Positions 34,064-42,819 of a stretch of 64,000 bases of DNA are shown here, in pieces. The translations under genes and the position numbers were made by a program. Under the pieces are notes generated by a model. That model did no database searches, was not told the DNA's origin, and saw nothing but the letters and a program-made list of their open reading frames with translations. Each line of letters starts with the position of its first letter. Position 1 is the stretch's first letter. The DNA is from JASGMR01 sp963664675 (GTDB lineage Bacteria > Thermotogota > Thermotogae > Petrotogales > Kosmotogaceae): positions 62,001 through 126,000 of the forward strand of contig CAXXLB010000002.1 of assembly GCA_963664675.2 (NCBI GenBank), given 5' to 3'.

Positions 34064-35383
34064 GAGTGTGTATAATAAACGGTGTAAACCTCAAATAAAA
34101 AGAGGAGGAAGCACCAAAGATGGAGAAAAAGAAAATAATAAACAAAGAAGTAGTGAATGAATTATTCAAAGAAGGGAAATTGAGAGATGTAAAAGATGTA
34201 CAAAATCTATTAAAAGAACAGTTCAAAGATATAATCAATGAAATGTTACAGGCAGAAATGGATGAACATCTGGGATATACAAAATACGATTACAAAAACA
34301 AGAATACAGACAATTCCAGAAATGGAAACAGAACAAAAAAAGTGAAATCAGATTATGGAGAATTAGAAGTAGAAATACCGAGAGACAGATTCAGTGAACA
34401 TGACCCCATTGTAGTCAGAAAAAACCAGAGAGATGTTTCCGGCATAGAAGACCAGGTATTAGGAATGTATTCAATGGGAATGAGCACAAGAGATATACAG
34501 AGCCATCTGAATAACATATATGGAATAGAAGTATCACCAAGCTTAATATCACAGATAACAGACAGAATAATGCCAATAATAAAAGAATGGCAGGTAAGAC
34601 CCCTTAAAAAGATGTATGTCCATCTTGTAATGGATGCGATGCATTACAAAGTAAGACAAGATGGAAAAATAGTGAATAAAGCAGTTTATATAATAATAGG
34701 AACAGATATAGATGGAATGAAAGAAATACTGGGAATGTGGATAGGAGAACAGGAAAGCAGCAAATTCTGGTTAAAAGTATTGACAGATATACAGAGCAGA
34801 GGAGTAGAAGAAATACTAATAGCATCAATAGATGGACTAAATGGATTCAAAGAAGCCATAAAAACGGTCTTTAAAGAAGCAAAGGTACAGAGATGTATTG
34901 TGCACATGATAAGGAACTCGACAAAATACTTATCATATAAAGACAGAAAGAAATTCATAAATGATTTAAAACCTGTATATAAAGCGATAAACGAAGAAAC
35001 AGCCCTGGAAGCTCTGGATTTATTAGAAGAAAAATGGGGAGAAAAATATTACATAGCAATAAAATCCTGGAGGGACAATTGGGAAGAAATAGCTGTCATG
35101 TTCGAATATCCTGAAGAGATAAGAAGGCTTATATATACTACAAATTCAATAGAGAGCTTCAATAGGCAACTTAGGAAAGTGACCAAGACAAAAAGCGTAT
35201 TTCCAAATGATGATTCATTAATGAAAATTCTTTATTTGTCCATGATAAACATAACAAAAAAATGGACACAGAGAATAAGAAACTGGGCAGGTATTCTTGG
35301 TCAATTAACTATTATTTTTGAAGATAGAATTTCTAAATATTTATGAGTATTTTTTCAGTTTACACCGTTTTCTTGACAGACCC
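34064..35383 (+). mobile_element. IS256-family element
   Basis: 1320 bp with 26-bp imperfect inverted repeats. The left end is GAGTGTGTATAATAAACGG..., the right end in reverse complement GGGTCTGTCAAGAAAACGG..., both ending GGTGTAAAC. It encodes one transposase and is bounded exactly by a 29-bp direct repeat, far longer than the 8-9 bp usual for IS256. Confidence 0.88.
34120..35346 (+). CDS. IS256-family transposase (MULE/DDE)
   Basis: A 408-residue transposase of usual IS256 length. The catalytic set lies in VMDAMHYKVR, SIDGLNGFKEAI and TTNSIESFNRQLRK. The N-terminal region has the family's EMDEHLGYTKYD...SRNGNRTKK and the zinc/HTH-like SPSLISQITDR. A GAGGAGGAAG site precedes the ATG. The reading frame is complete. 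Confidence 0.95.
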   Translation: MEKKKIINKEVVNELFKEGKLRDVKDVQNLLKEQFKDIINEMLQAEMDEHLGYTKYDYKNKNTDNSRNGNRTKKVKSDYGELEVEIPRDRFSEHDPIVVRKNQRDVSGIEDQVLGMYSMGMSTRDIQSHLNNIYGIEVSPSLISQITDRIMPIIKEWQVRPLKKMYVHLVMDAMHYKVRQDGKIVNKAVYIIIGTDIDGMKEILGMWIGEQESSKFWLKVLTDIQSRGVEEILIASIDGLNGFKEAIKTVFKEAKVQRCIVHMIRNSTKYLSYKDRKKFINDLKPVYKAINEETALEALDLLEEKWGEKYYIAIKSWRDNWEEIAVMFEYPEEIRRLIYTTNSIESFNRQLRKVTKTKSVFPNDDSLMKILYLSMINITKKWTQRIRNWAGILGQLTIIFEDRISKYL

Positions 35384-35431
35384 GAATTTTTAAAAATGGA
35401 TATACCCCATATTTATTTACATAAAGATAAA

Positions 35432-35790
35432 TTACGAATTGCTCAATAAAATTTGTTCATATTTATAAGGAGTCATTCCTAATGAAGTATGAATTCTCTT
35501 CTTTGGATAATAATCTTCTAAATAATTACGAAGAAGAACTTTCATCTCAGCCTTTGTTTTATTTTTGTTGGGATTAATAAGTTCTACTTTCACTGTTTTG
35601 TAAAATGATTCTATAACTGCATTATCCAAAGGTGTTCCAGGTTTACTCATAGAATGGTTTATTTGATTTTTTTCGAGTAATTCTTTGTATTCATAACTTC
35701 TATATTGTGATCCCCTGTCTGTATGTATAATACACCCTAACATGTTTTTCTTCTTTAAAATATTTATTAATGGTTCAATAACCACACTTT
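35432..35790 (-). pseudogene. IS3-family OrfB, C-terminal part (cut by IS21)
   Basis: Carries the second half of the integrase core (GCIIHTDRGSQYRSYEYKE, NAVIESFYKTVKVELINP, LEDYYPKKRIHTSLGMTPY). It joins in frame to the 38229-38726 fragment (HMRKSV/VIEPLI) when the IS21 element and one 8-bp repeat are removed. Confidence 0.88.
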
Positions 35791-35855
35791 TGTTTTTGTC
35801 AATCGAAAAATGAGCCAAATGTTCATCGAAAAGTGAGCCACTTGAGTAAAAAAAA

Positions 35856-36614
35856 TTAAGTTTTAAAAGAACTAATCCAATCACGAGTTTCTTTCAATCT
35901 ATAACTGTTGCCATTCATATTAATCATAAAAGCTTTGTGAGTTAATCTGTCAACCATAGCGGCTGTTAAAACTGGGTCCGAAAATATTTCTTCCCATCTG
36001 TCAAAGGAAAGATTCGTAGTTATTATTGTGGACTTTCTGGCTGTTCTTAAAGACAGATTAGTGAAAAGTAATTCTGCTCCTTCTTTGTCAAAAGAGATAT
36101 AACCCAGTTCATCACAAATAACCAAATCATATTTTTCAAATCTGCTTTGAAAATTTCTTAAAGTTCTGTTCGACTTCGTTTCTTTGAGTTGTACTATGAG
36201 TGATGGGACACTGGTAAAGAACACTTTATATCCATTCATACATGCTTTAATTCCAAGTCCAATTGCAATGTGTGTCTTTCCCGTTCCTGCATTTCCTGAA
36301 AGAATGATATTCTGTCCTCTTTCAATGAATTCCAGACTTTTCAATTTACCCAGTTTTCCTTTAGCATCCTGTGGTAAATATTCTACTTTTAAATCTTCTA
36401 AATATTTTTTCTCTGAAAAATGAGCCAGTCTCAGTCTTCTCTTTTTCGCATCTTCTTCTCTGTTTTGAACTTCAATCTCCAGAAGTTCTTTGAGATAATC
36501 CAGATAATTGTATTGTTCCTCATGTGCAATTTTTGTTATGTTTATGAAATTTCTTCTTATATGAGGTAATCTGAGCTTTTTAGTCATTTCCAATATTTCA
36601 TTTTCTATATTCAC
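35856..36614 (-). CDS. istB: IS21-family helper ATPase IstB
   Basis: A 252-residue AAA+ ATPase (DnaC-like) with Walker A SGNAGTGKTHIAIG and Walker B DLVICDELGYISFD. It starts inside the istA stop (ATGA overlap). It directs the IstA transposase to target DNA. The frame is intact. Confidence 0.94.
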   Translation of the reverse strand: MNIENEILEMTKKLRLPHIRRNFINITKIAHEEQYNYLDYLKELLEIEVQNREEDAKKRRLRLAHFSEKKYLEDLKVEYLPQDAKGKLGKLKSLEFIERGQNIILSGNAGTGKTHIAIGLGIKACMNGYKVFFTSVPSLIVQLKETKSNRTLRNFQSRFEKYDLVICDELGYISFDKEGAELLFTNLSLRTARKSTIITTNLSFDRWEEIFSDPVLTAAMVDRLTHKAFMINMNGNSYRLKETRDWISSFKT

Positions 36615-38149
36615 AGGACCATCTCACTCAACTGCTTCAGATGTTTTCTGGATATTTCTTCAATTGTACTTTCCTTTATCTTTGTATATTGCTTTCTCTG
36701 ACAAATCATTAATATTTTATCCTTGGTTATTTCTGTATGACCTTTGTTTTCCAATTCGTTAATAATGCTTTCCACTTTATCCACAGAGATGTTTTCCCTG
36801 TACATGAATTGAAGTAAGTCAATGAATTCTTTTTCTTTTTTGGTGAAATAATTTATATAGATGTTTTTAAGAAGTGTGTTTAACTGGTCCAATGCCATTG
36901 ATCCTGCAATAGCACCAGGTTTTTTCCTCAATGTCAGGAGATAATGATCTATGTTCATTTTCCATTCTGAAAATCCATAGCATCTTTCGTGCCTTGCAAT
37001 TATTTTGTTTGTTTTTATATCATATACTATTATTCTTTTCGGATATAATTTAACAGAAACAGCTTTCTGTGAATATTTTTCCGGAACGGAGTAATGGTTG
37101 GTATCTATGGTGATTGTGGAATATTTATCCACTTTAGAGTATCTCATATCTCCAACTTCGAGTTCAGGTGGTTTCTTTGCAAACTTTTCCTTTTCTTCTC
37201 CGTATCTGATTTCTTTTTTCATATTCAATTCATTGAGTCTGTTGTTCAAATAGTTCTGAGCTTCTTCTAAGGTTGCGAATTCTATTCTGTGTGAGAATAC
37301 TTTTCTTTTTATTATTTCAACTCCCCTTTCTACATGACCCTTCTCATTAGGTTTTCTGATATTGCAGAATCTCGGTTGGAAAAGATAATAGGCGGAAAGT
37401 TTTAAAAGAGCTTCGGTTGGTTCCTTTTCTTCTCCTGCAACTCTTTTTACAGCTACTTTCATGTTGTCATATACTATTTCCTTTGTTACCCCTTCTATGT
37501 GTTCAAAAAAGTCAACGTGAGACTGTATGAAGCTCTCTGTATTTTGTTTGTAGTATAGCTGTGAATAATAATGACCACTGTAAGCCAGAACAAAAACAGC
37601 ACCCTGTATCTTTTTCATTTTTCCACCAATGATTAATTTAATATCTCCCCAGTCGAACTCAACTGTGTTTCCTGGCTCATATATCTGTTTTACAAATGCT
37701 TCCTTTTTTATATCCTGAAGTTCTCTTATATATTTTCTGACAGTGGAATAGCTGATATCATAATTTCTTTCTCTGAGTTCTTCGTAAATATCTATTATTT
37801 TCATCTTTTGTTTTCTCAGTCCCATTTTTTCTCTTTCTTTGTTTATCTTGAGTTTTTCTTTTATGAATTCTTCAATTTCATTTTTCATCTTTGGTTTGTA
37901 TACATTTTCTCTTACATACTTTGGTTTGTTTATTATTTCATCTATTAATTCCTGTTTCTCAAATTCTTTTATGTTTTTCTTTTCAATTTCTTTCTTTGCT
38001 TTATAATATTCATCTATATATTTTTTAACTGTATTTCTACTTATTCCCAATTCTCTGGATATTTTTCTTTGTGATTTCCCTTCTTGTATTATCCCAATTA
38101 TTATCTTTTGCTTTTCCACCATATTTATCATCCTTTCTTTTACCTCCAT
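36611..38149 (-). CDS. istA: IS21-family transposase IstA
   Basis: A 512-residue transposase. The N-terminal HTH is GKSQRKISRELGISRNTVKKYI, and a second HTH-like region lies near 120. The rve core (about 155-290) has VEFDWGDIKL, IVYDNMKVAV and GHVERGVEIIK as the DDE set. The length and coupling to istB are normal, so the element may still be active. Confidence 0.94.
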   Translation of the reverse strand: MEVKERMINMVEKQKIIIGIIQEGKSQRKISRELGISRNTVKKYIDEYYKAKKEIEKKNIKEFEKQELIDEIINKPKYVRENVYKPKMKNEIEEFIKEKLKINKEREKMGLRKQKMKIIDIYEELRERNYDISYSTVRKYIRELQDIKKEAFVKQIYEPGNTVEFDWGDIKLIIGGKMKKIQGAVFVLAYSGHYYSQLYYKQNTESFIQSHVDFFEHIEGVTKEIVYDNMKVAVKRVAGEEKEPTEALLKLSAYYLFQPRFCNIRKPNEKGHVERGVEIIKRKVFSHRIEFATLEEAQNYLNNRLNELNMKKEIRYGEEKEKFAKKPPELEVGDMRYSKVDKYSTITIDTNHYSVPEKYSQKAVSVKLYPKRIIVYDIKTNKIIARHERCYGFSEWKMNIDHYLLTLRKKPGAIAGSMALDQLNTLLKNIYINYFTKKEKEFIDLLQFMYRENISVDKVESIINELENKGHTEITKDKILMICQRKQYTKIKESTIEEISRKHLKQLSEMVL

Positions 38150-38228
38150 ATATTTATATATGAAGGTTTCTTATTTTACTGGCTCACTTTTCGATAAACA
38201 TTGTGGCTCTCTTTTACTTTAACATTTA

Positions 38229-38726
38229 CACACTTTTTCTCATATGGGTACTTATTTTATAACTCCTGAGCATTCTACAGGATAAATCTATATAACTTGT
38301 TAGGTAAAGTGTTCCATCTCTACACGGTACATATGTTATATCACTTACGAGTACTTTGTCCGTTTTCTCTTGTTTGAATTGCCTTTCAAGTATATTCTCT
38401 CTTATATAATCTCTCAATTCTTTTTCAACTTTTTTATACTTCCTTTTTTTATAATATATAGAGACAAGTCCTTCTTTCTGCATTAGCTTTGCAATGGTCT
38501 TTTTATTAGTTTCTATCCCTTCCATATACATTTGTAAAGCAATACGTGGCGATCCATATCTTCCTTTGTGTTCTTTGTAAATTCGTTTAATCTCTTTTAT
38601 GAGATATTCGTGATGCAATTCCCTTTTTGATGGTTTCCTATGTAAAAATTCATAGTATCCTTGCCTGGATATTTTTAGCAGTCTGCAAATGATGCTAATT
38701 GTATATTTTTTGGAATTCCTTTTCAC
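38229..38726 (-). pseudogene. IS3-family OrfB, N-terminal part (cut by IS21)
   Basis: About 165 residues with the HTH_21 region (RRLLKISRQGYYEFLHRKPS-like, HKGRYGSPRIALQM) and the first catalytic Asp in KVLVSDITYV. The frame is in -1 phase to orfA and open back to an A_AAA_AAA run at about 38774-38780, so OrfAB frameshifting applied here too. It ends at the IS21 junction. Confidence 0.88.
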
Positions 38727-38737
38727 AAAAGCAAACC

Positions 38738-39025
38738 TCAGGACTTTTGGCTCTTCACAAACTGCTTGAATTTTTTTAGGATTTCATTCTCTTTCTCAAG
38801 TATTTCTATTTTCCTTTTTAATGCATATATCTCTGCTTTGTCTGGTAGTCTTTTTCCTTTTCCTTTAAATGCTCTGTTTCCATATTTCTTGTATTCTGCT
38901 ATCCATCTTGACACTATTGGTCTTGATATTTCATATTCCTTTGATATTTCTGTGACTGTCTTTTTTCCTTCTCTTATCTTTTTGCATATTTCCAATTTAA
39001 ATTCTTTTTCGTATGTTTTTCTCAT
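38738..39025 (-). CDS. IS3-family OrfA (HTH)
   Basis: A 95-residue helix-turn-helix protein (KKTVTEISKEYEISRPIVSRWIAEYK) with a C-terminal zipper helix (LKRKIEILEKENEILKKF). It is a different subgroup from the three tandem copies. A slippery AAAAAAA lies near its end. Its orfB partner is broken by IS21. Confidence 0.9.
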   Translation of the reverse strand: MRKTYEKEFKLEICKKIREGKKTVTEISKEYEISRPIVSRWIAEYKKYGNRAFKGKGKRLPDKAEIYALKRKIEILEKENEILKKFKQFVKSQKS

Positions 39026-39084
39026 CCTTTTTGTTCCCCCTTGTATCTTTTCTCTCTGTCTATTTTACAGGGGAATATCCAAAA

Positions 39085-39100
39085 TGGCAATTACAAACTC
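39085..39100 (+). repeat. 29-bp direct repeat, right copy, second half
   Basis: TGGCAATTACAAACTC completes the right copy of the 29-bp repeat; its first half is at 35384-35396. The two halves are separated by the nested IS3/IS21 insertion and a 3-bp target duplication. Confidence 0.85.
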
Positions 39101-39334
39101 CCTTTTGTGCTATCTACACTATTATTTTGTTTCCTTCTCCCTGTTCTCTTTTTACAGCATTATGCACATGTGTGTTTTTTCCAGGCACTATACACCAATT
39201 CCTGAACACTGCTTTTCGTTGTTATCTGATTCTCTACTCTCCGTTACCTTCGCTCTGTCTTGCTTTATTCTCCGTTCTCTATTTCTCTATTCTCCTGTTT
39301 TTTCTGCACCCTTTACCCTATTTCTACTGCTTCT

Positions 39335-39521
39335 CTATCGCTTTCCAATTGATGGGCTATTGTTGGACTATTGTTCGTCCATCGTTTCCCAACTGCTTTG
39401 CCATCGCTTCTCAATCGCTCAGCCATTGTTCGACCATCATTTTGCAACCGCTGGGCCATTGTTAAACTACTGCTAGACTATTGTTCAGCCATTGTCCAAA
39501 AATCGTTCAAACATCGTTTAA
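39335..39521 (+). repeat. 11-bp degenerate tandem array, 17 units
   Basis: 187 bp divides into exactly 17 units of 11 bp with consensus CNATYGYTNNN, for example CTATTGTTGGA, CCATCGTTTCC, CAATCGCTCAG. The A, (T/C)G and T positions are conserved while the last three bases vary. It starts in a 47-bp block (39305-39351) that is repeated perfectly at 49037-49083. Confidence 0.85.
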
Positions 39522-39614
39522 AAACAGTTTAGATAATAGAGAGCAACAGAGCAGATAATAGAGAACTGGAGAATTGATAATAGGTGAAATGGAATAAAAA
39601 ATCTAATCCTTATA

Positions 39615-39669
39615 CAATCGTTTCCCTACTGCTAGACTACTGCTCAGCTATCGTTAAACTATCGTTTAA
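39615..39669 (+). repeat. 11-bp degenerate tandem array, 5 units
   Basis: Five units of the same CNATYGYTNNN pattern (CAATCGTTTCC, CTACTGCTAGA, CTACTGCTCAG, CTATCGTTAAA, CTATCGTTTAA). Confidence 0.8.
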
Positions 39670-39839
39670 AAGCAGCATAGAGAACAGGAAAACAATGGTG
39701 TATAGTGTCTGGTGCCTGAAAAGCAGTGTTTGGAATTTGGCGCATGGAACCCACTAAAAACCAAAGGGCTTAAAAATGCAATATATAAAGATTATACAGT
39801 GCCGTACTTGGTTATAATTTCCCAGAAGAATGTCGTCTC

Positions 39840-42437
39840 CTAAATAAATTCAAACCCTTCTTCAAAGAGTTCGAGACAGACTTTTACAATTTCTTCATCG
39901 TATAAAATTCCGGAATTTTTCTTTATTTCGTCAAAAGCCTCTTCGATTCCAAGGGCAGGACGGTAAGGCCTGTGTGAACTTATGGCTTCAACTACATCAG
40001 CTAAGGCTATTATTCTCGCTTCTTTATAAATTTCATTTTTAACGCATCCGTATGGATAACCACTTCCATCATTTCTTTCGTGATGCTGGAGGATGTACTC
40101 CGCAATGGGCAGATCAAACTGAAGCCCCTTCAGAAGGTCATAACCGTTTTTGGAATGTTCCTTTATCATCTTGAATTCCAGATCGGTTAATTTAGTTGCT
40201 TTATTCAATATTTCGGATGGAATATATATTTTACCTATATCATGCAGTAATGAGGCAACCCTTATCGCTTCTACCTTTTCCCGGGAAAAATTCATTTTTT
40301 TCGCTATTGCAACACTGAGCTGAGCCACTCTCTCCTGATGCCCCGAAGTGTAGGGATCCCTGAGTTCAACCATCTTAACCAGCGTATTTATAAAAAGTTC
40401 AAAATTTTTTTTCGTTTTTATAAAAATCTCTTCCCGTTCTTCAATGATTTTGGCCTTTTCAGTTATGTCCCTTACAATACATATCAATCCACCATCTTTG
40501 AGTTTGGAAATTGAAATCTCCTGCGGGAAAAGACTCCCATTCTTCCTCTTTCCCAGCGATTCTCCTTTCCAGAAACCCTTTCGGTTGAATTCCGGTATTA
40601 TACGTTTATTAAAATCCCTAATTTCCTCTTCTCTGTAAAGGGTTCTCCACGATTTTCCCAGAAGTTCTTCGACCGTTTCATATCCATAAATATTTGCATG
40701 AGCTTTATTTAAATATACGAGTTTATACTCATTGCTGTACACGCCTATTCCATCTATCGATCGCTCCGTCGCCATTTTCAGATTTATCAAATTTCGCTCA
40801 TTTTCCATTTCTTTTGTAATGTCTATTACAAACCCCAGTAATTTGTCTTCATCGATCTTTAAAGCTTTTATATTGACATATTTTTCGTTTCCGTTCATGT
40901 TTCTGAACCTGAATACACCGGCAATGTTTCCTTCATCGATCAAAGTTGAGAACACTTTTTTATTTTCTTTATCCATTTCCAGTCTCAGATTTCTGAGTTT
41001 CGTTCCCTTCAGTTTTTCTAACGGGTACCCGATTATATCGGAAAAGGCCCTATTTGACTCCAGACACTTACCGTTTATATCGGAGAGGATGACCCCTATA
41101 GGTGCTTTTTCAATGTAATCCCTGAACCTTTTTTCGGCATTATATCTATCGGTGACATCCGTGAAAGTGACGGCGAACTCTTTGTATTTCGGAGAATATG
41201 CTGAAACTAAGAAATACTTCCCTAATTCTCCCGAAAAGCTTTCAAATTGAGCGGGATTACCGGTCATCGCAACCTTTCCATATTCCTCCAGCCAGTATTT
41301 TTCCGTTCCTGGAAAAATCTCCAGAACAGATTTTCCAACAACTTCCTCTTTTTTCAGTCCTGTATATTCTTCAAATTTTTCATTAACATCCAGAAAAATA
41401 TAGTCAATGACTTCATTATTATCATTCAAAACCACTTTGTGCAATGCAAATCCCTGATTCATCTGTGAAATGAGAGATTTATAATTTTGTTCACTTTTTT
41501 TAATACTTTCCAGGGATTTTTTGTTGTTTTTATACAATCTGATTTTTTCAATTGCCAGTTCGAAATCTATAATCATTTTTTCTATACACTTTATTTTATC
41601 ATCATCAAAATGGTCTGTGTTTTCAGAATATAAATGAATAACTCCAAATACTTCCCTGTCGATAAATACAGGTAATACAATAACCGATTCAATGTTAAAT
41701 TTCAACGCTACTTTTCTCATGAAATCTATTTTAGAATCGGAAATGTTTCTATAAATAAATTCTTTCTTCCTCCTGATATTCCTTTTGCGACTTTTTATTA
41801 AATCTACGTTTTCTATCCAGGAAAAATCATTTCCATCCAGTATCTTAATATCGAATCCCCTGGCTACCACGGGAATTAAGTTTTTTTTGTTACCGCTATC
41901 TATTGTTTTTCCCACCCAAATATATTTCGCAAACTCATATTCGTATAAGATGTCACAGAATTTTTGAAGCAGTCTCTCCTCATTTTCTCCTCTCAACAAA
42001 TAATGAGAAAATTTCTCTGACATATCATTTAATTTTGTTATTTTTTCATATCTTTTCAGAAGATTCGTCAGTTCGGTGATATTAACACCCACACAAATTA
42101 TTTTTCCCTCTCCGGAAGCGGTTTCGTTTTTGTCGATAAACAGAATATTCCATCTGATCAATTTCTTCCGATTGAACTTTGCCGGAATGATAAGCGCCAT
42201 ATTTTTATGTTCATCCGAATCTTCATCTTTAACCTGCGATAAGGCCTTAAAACATGCGGATTCAAATCCTGAGGGTATGAATATATCCATCCATTTCTTT
42301 CCAAGAAGTTCTTCCCTGGTGTGTTCCAAAGTTTTTAAAACTTTTTCATTCACAAAATAAATGGTTCCGTCAAGATTCAGGCGTAAGACCAAAGCATCCG
42401 ATAAATTCAATACCTCATCAGTAACTTCTTTTTTCAT
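39840..42437 (-). CDS. PAS/GAF multi-sensor HD-GYP phosphodiesterase
   Basis: An 865-residue cytosolic signalling protein. An N-terminal PAS domain (about 5-115), a GAF-like domain (about 140-290), three further PAS domains (about 315-430, 435-545, 555-665) and a C-terminal HD-GYP domain (680-860) follow in order. The HD-GYP motifs are complete: HDIGK, then HHERNDGSGYPYG and IALADVVEAISSHRPYR, so c-di-GMP hydrolysis is expected. Unlike the 1437-aa protein it has no GGDEF. It has no membrane segment. GGTGGG precedes the ATG. The cue sensed is unknown. Confidence 0.92.
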   Translation of the reverse strand: MKKEVTDEVLNLSDALVLRLNLDGTIYFVNEKVLKTLEHTREELLGKKWMDIFIPSGFESACFKALSQVKDEDSDEHKNMALIIPAKFNRKKLIRWNILFIDKNETASGEGKIICVGVNITELTNLLKRYEKITKLNDMSEKFSHYLLRGENEERLLQKFCDILYEYEFAKYIWVGKTIDSGNKKNLIPVVARGFDIKILDGNDFSWIENVDLIKSRKRNIRRKKEFIYRNISDSKIDFMRKVALKFNIESVIVLPVFIDREVFGVIHLYSENTDHFDDDKIKCIEKMIIDFELAIEKIRLYKNNKKSLESIKKSEQNYKSLISQMNQGFALHKVVLNDNNEVIDYIFLDVNEKFEEYTGLKKEEVVGKSVLEIFPGTEKYWLEEYGKVAMTGNPAQFESFSGELGKYFLVSAYSPKYKEFAVTFTDVTDRYNAEKRFRDYIEKAPIGVILSDINGKCLESNRAFSDIIGYPLEKLKGTKLRNLRLEMDKENKKVFSTLIDEGNIAGVFRFRNMNGNEKYVNIKALKIDEDKLLGFVIDITKEMENERNLINLKMATERSIDGIGVYSNEYKLVYLNKAHANIYGYETVEELLGKSWRTLYREEEIRDFNKRIIPEFNRKGFWKGESLGKRKNGSLFPQEISISKLKDGGLICIVRDITEKAKIIEEREEIFIKTKKNFELFINTLVKMVELRDPYTSGHQERVAQLSVAIAKKMNFSREKVEAIRVASLLHDIGKIYIPSEILNKATKLTDLEFKMIKEHSKNGYDLLKGLQFDLPIAEYILQHHERNDGSGYPYGCVKNEIYKEARIIALADVVEAISSHRPYRPALGIEEAFDEIKKNSGILYDEEIVKVCLELFEEGFEFI

Positions 42438-42819
42438 ATATATCCCACCAATACGTCTTCAGACAATCACTTCTTAATAACCTTTTATTTACGGGTGCAT
42501 TAATATGATAGCACAAAAAAATTTTTTATATAATGAATAGTTGTTCTTTACCACTAAAAATTTATAGCAATCTATTTTAATTAACATTATTTTATGCATC
42601 GGAAATTTCATACAAATCACTGTTTTCAAACCCTTTTATTGAAGAGTAAAATTAAAAAGAGAGAGAAACAATAAAATCAAAACGGTATAACAATCCATTA
42701 TATGAACATTCTGCAATTTATCTGTGATACTCCGATCAAAAAATATATCAATTGAATACATGAAAAAAGGTGCTGCGGCTGTAACATATATTTTTTAAAA
42801 TTATTACCCGCATAGATTT
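42438..42819 (-). other. intergenic region between MATE gene end and HD-GYP gene start
   Basis: About 380 bp, very AT-rich, with no credible gene and no repeat recognised. It must hold the leftward promoter of the HD-GYP gene. No clear terminator for the MATE gene was seen. Confidence 0.4.

Larger units (their letters stand above)
35791..38228 (-). mobile_element. IS21-family element inserted in IS3 orfB
   Basis: About 2438 bp. Ends of about 50 bp contain two related subrepeats of the type AGCCA...ATCGAAAAGTGAGCCA, typical of IS21 multiple terminal repeats. It is flanked by the 8-bp direct repeat CACACTTT (35783-35790 and 38229-38236). It carries istA and istB. Confidence 0.9.
35397..39081 (-). 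mobile_element. IS3-family element (IS3/IS150-like), split by IS21 element
   Basis: The ends are TGGATATACCCC (35397) and GGGGAATATCCA (39081), proper TG...CA termini with related inverted repeats. The target is the 29-bp repeat; removing the element and one copy of a 3-bp AAA duplication restores it exactly. Without the internal IS21 the element is about 1240 bp, normal for IS3. Confidence 0.88.
39101..39839 (+). other. repeat-rich gene-free region
   Basis: About 740 bp with no credible gene. Long frames on the plus strand here are products of low-complexity sequence. It holds, in order, a reverse TGTCTGG-type repeat (39183-39216), TTCTCTATTCTC-type runs (39221-39310), an 11-bp array (39335-39521), AGAGAAC-type runs (39530-39600), a second 11-bp array (39615-39669) and a forward TGTCTGG-type repeat (39691-39750). 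The arrangement is roughly mirror-symmetric. Confidence 0.7.

Noticed and set aside
38766..39476. Long rightward open frame of 236 codons across IS3 orfA and the repeat region
   Set aside because: Antisense to a clear orfA, then runs through low-complexity repeats. No ribosome-binding site; composition is Phe/Leu/Ser shadow type.
39335..39521. Possible CRISPR array
   Set aside because: The units are 11 bp and degenerate, without constant repeats and unique spacers, and no cas genes are present in the window.
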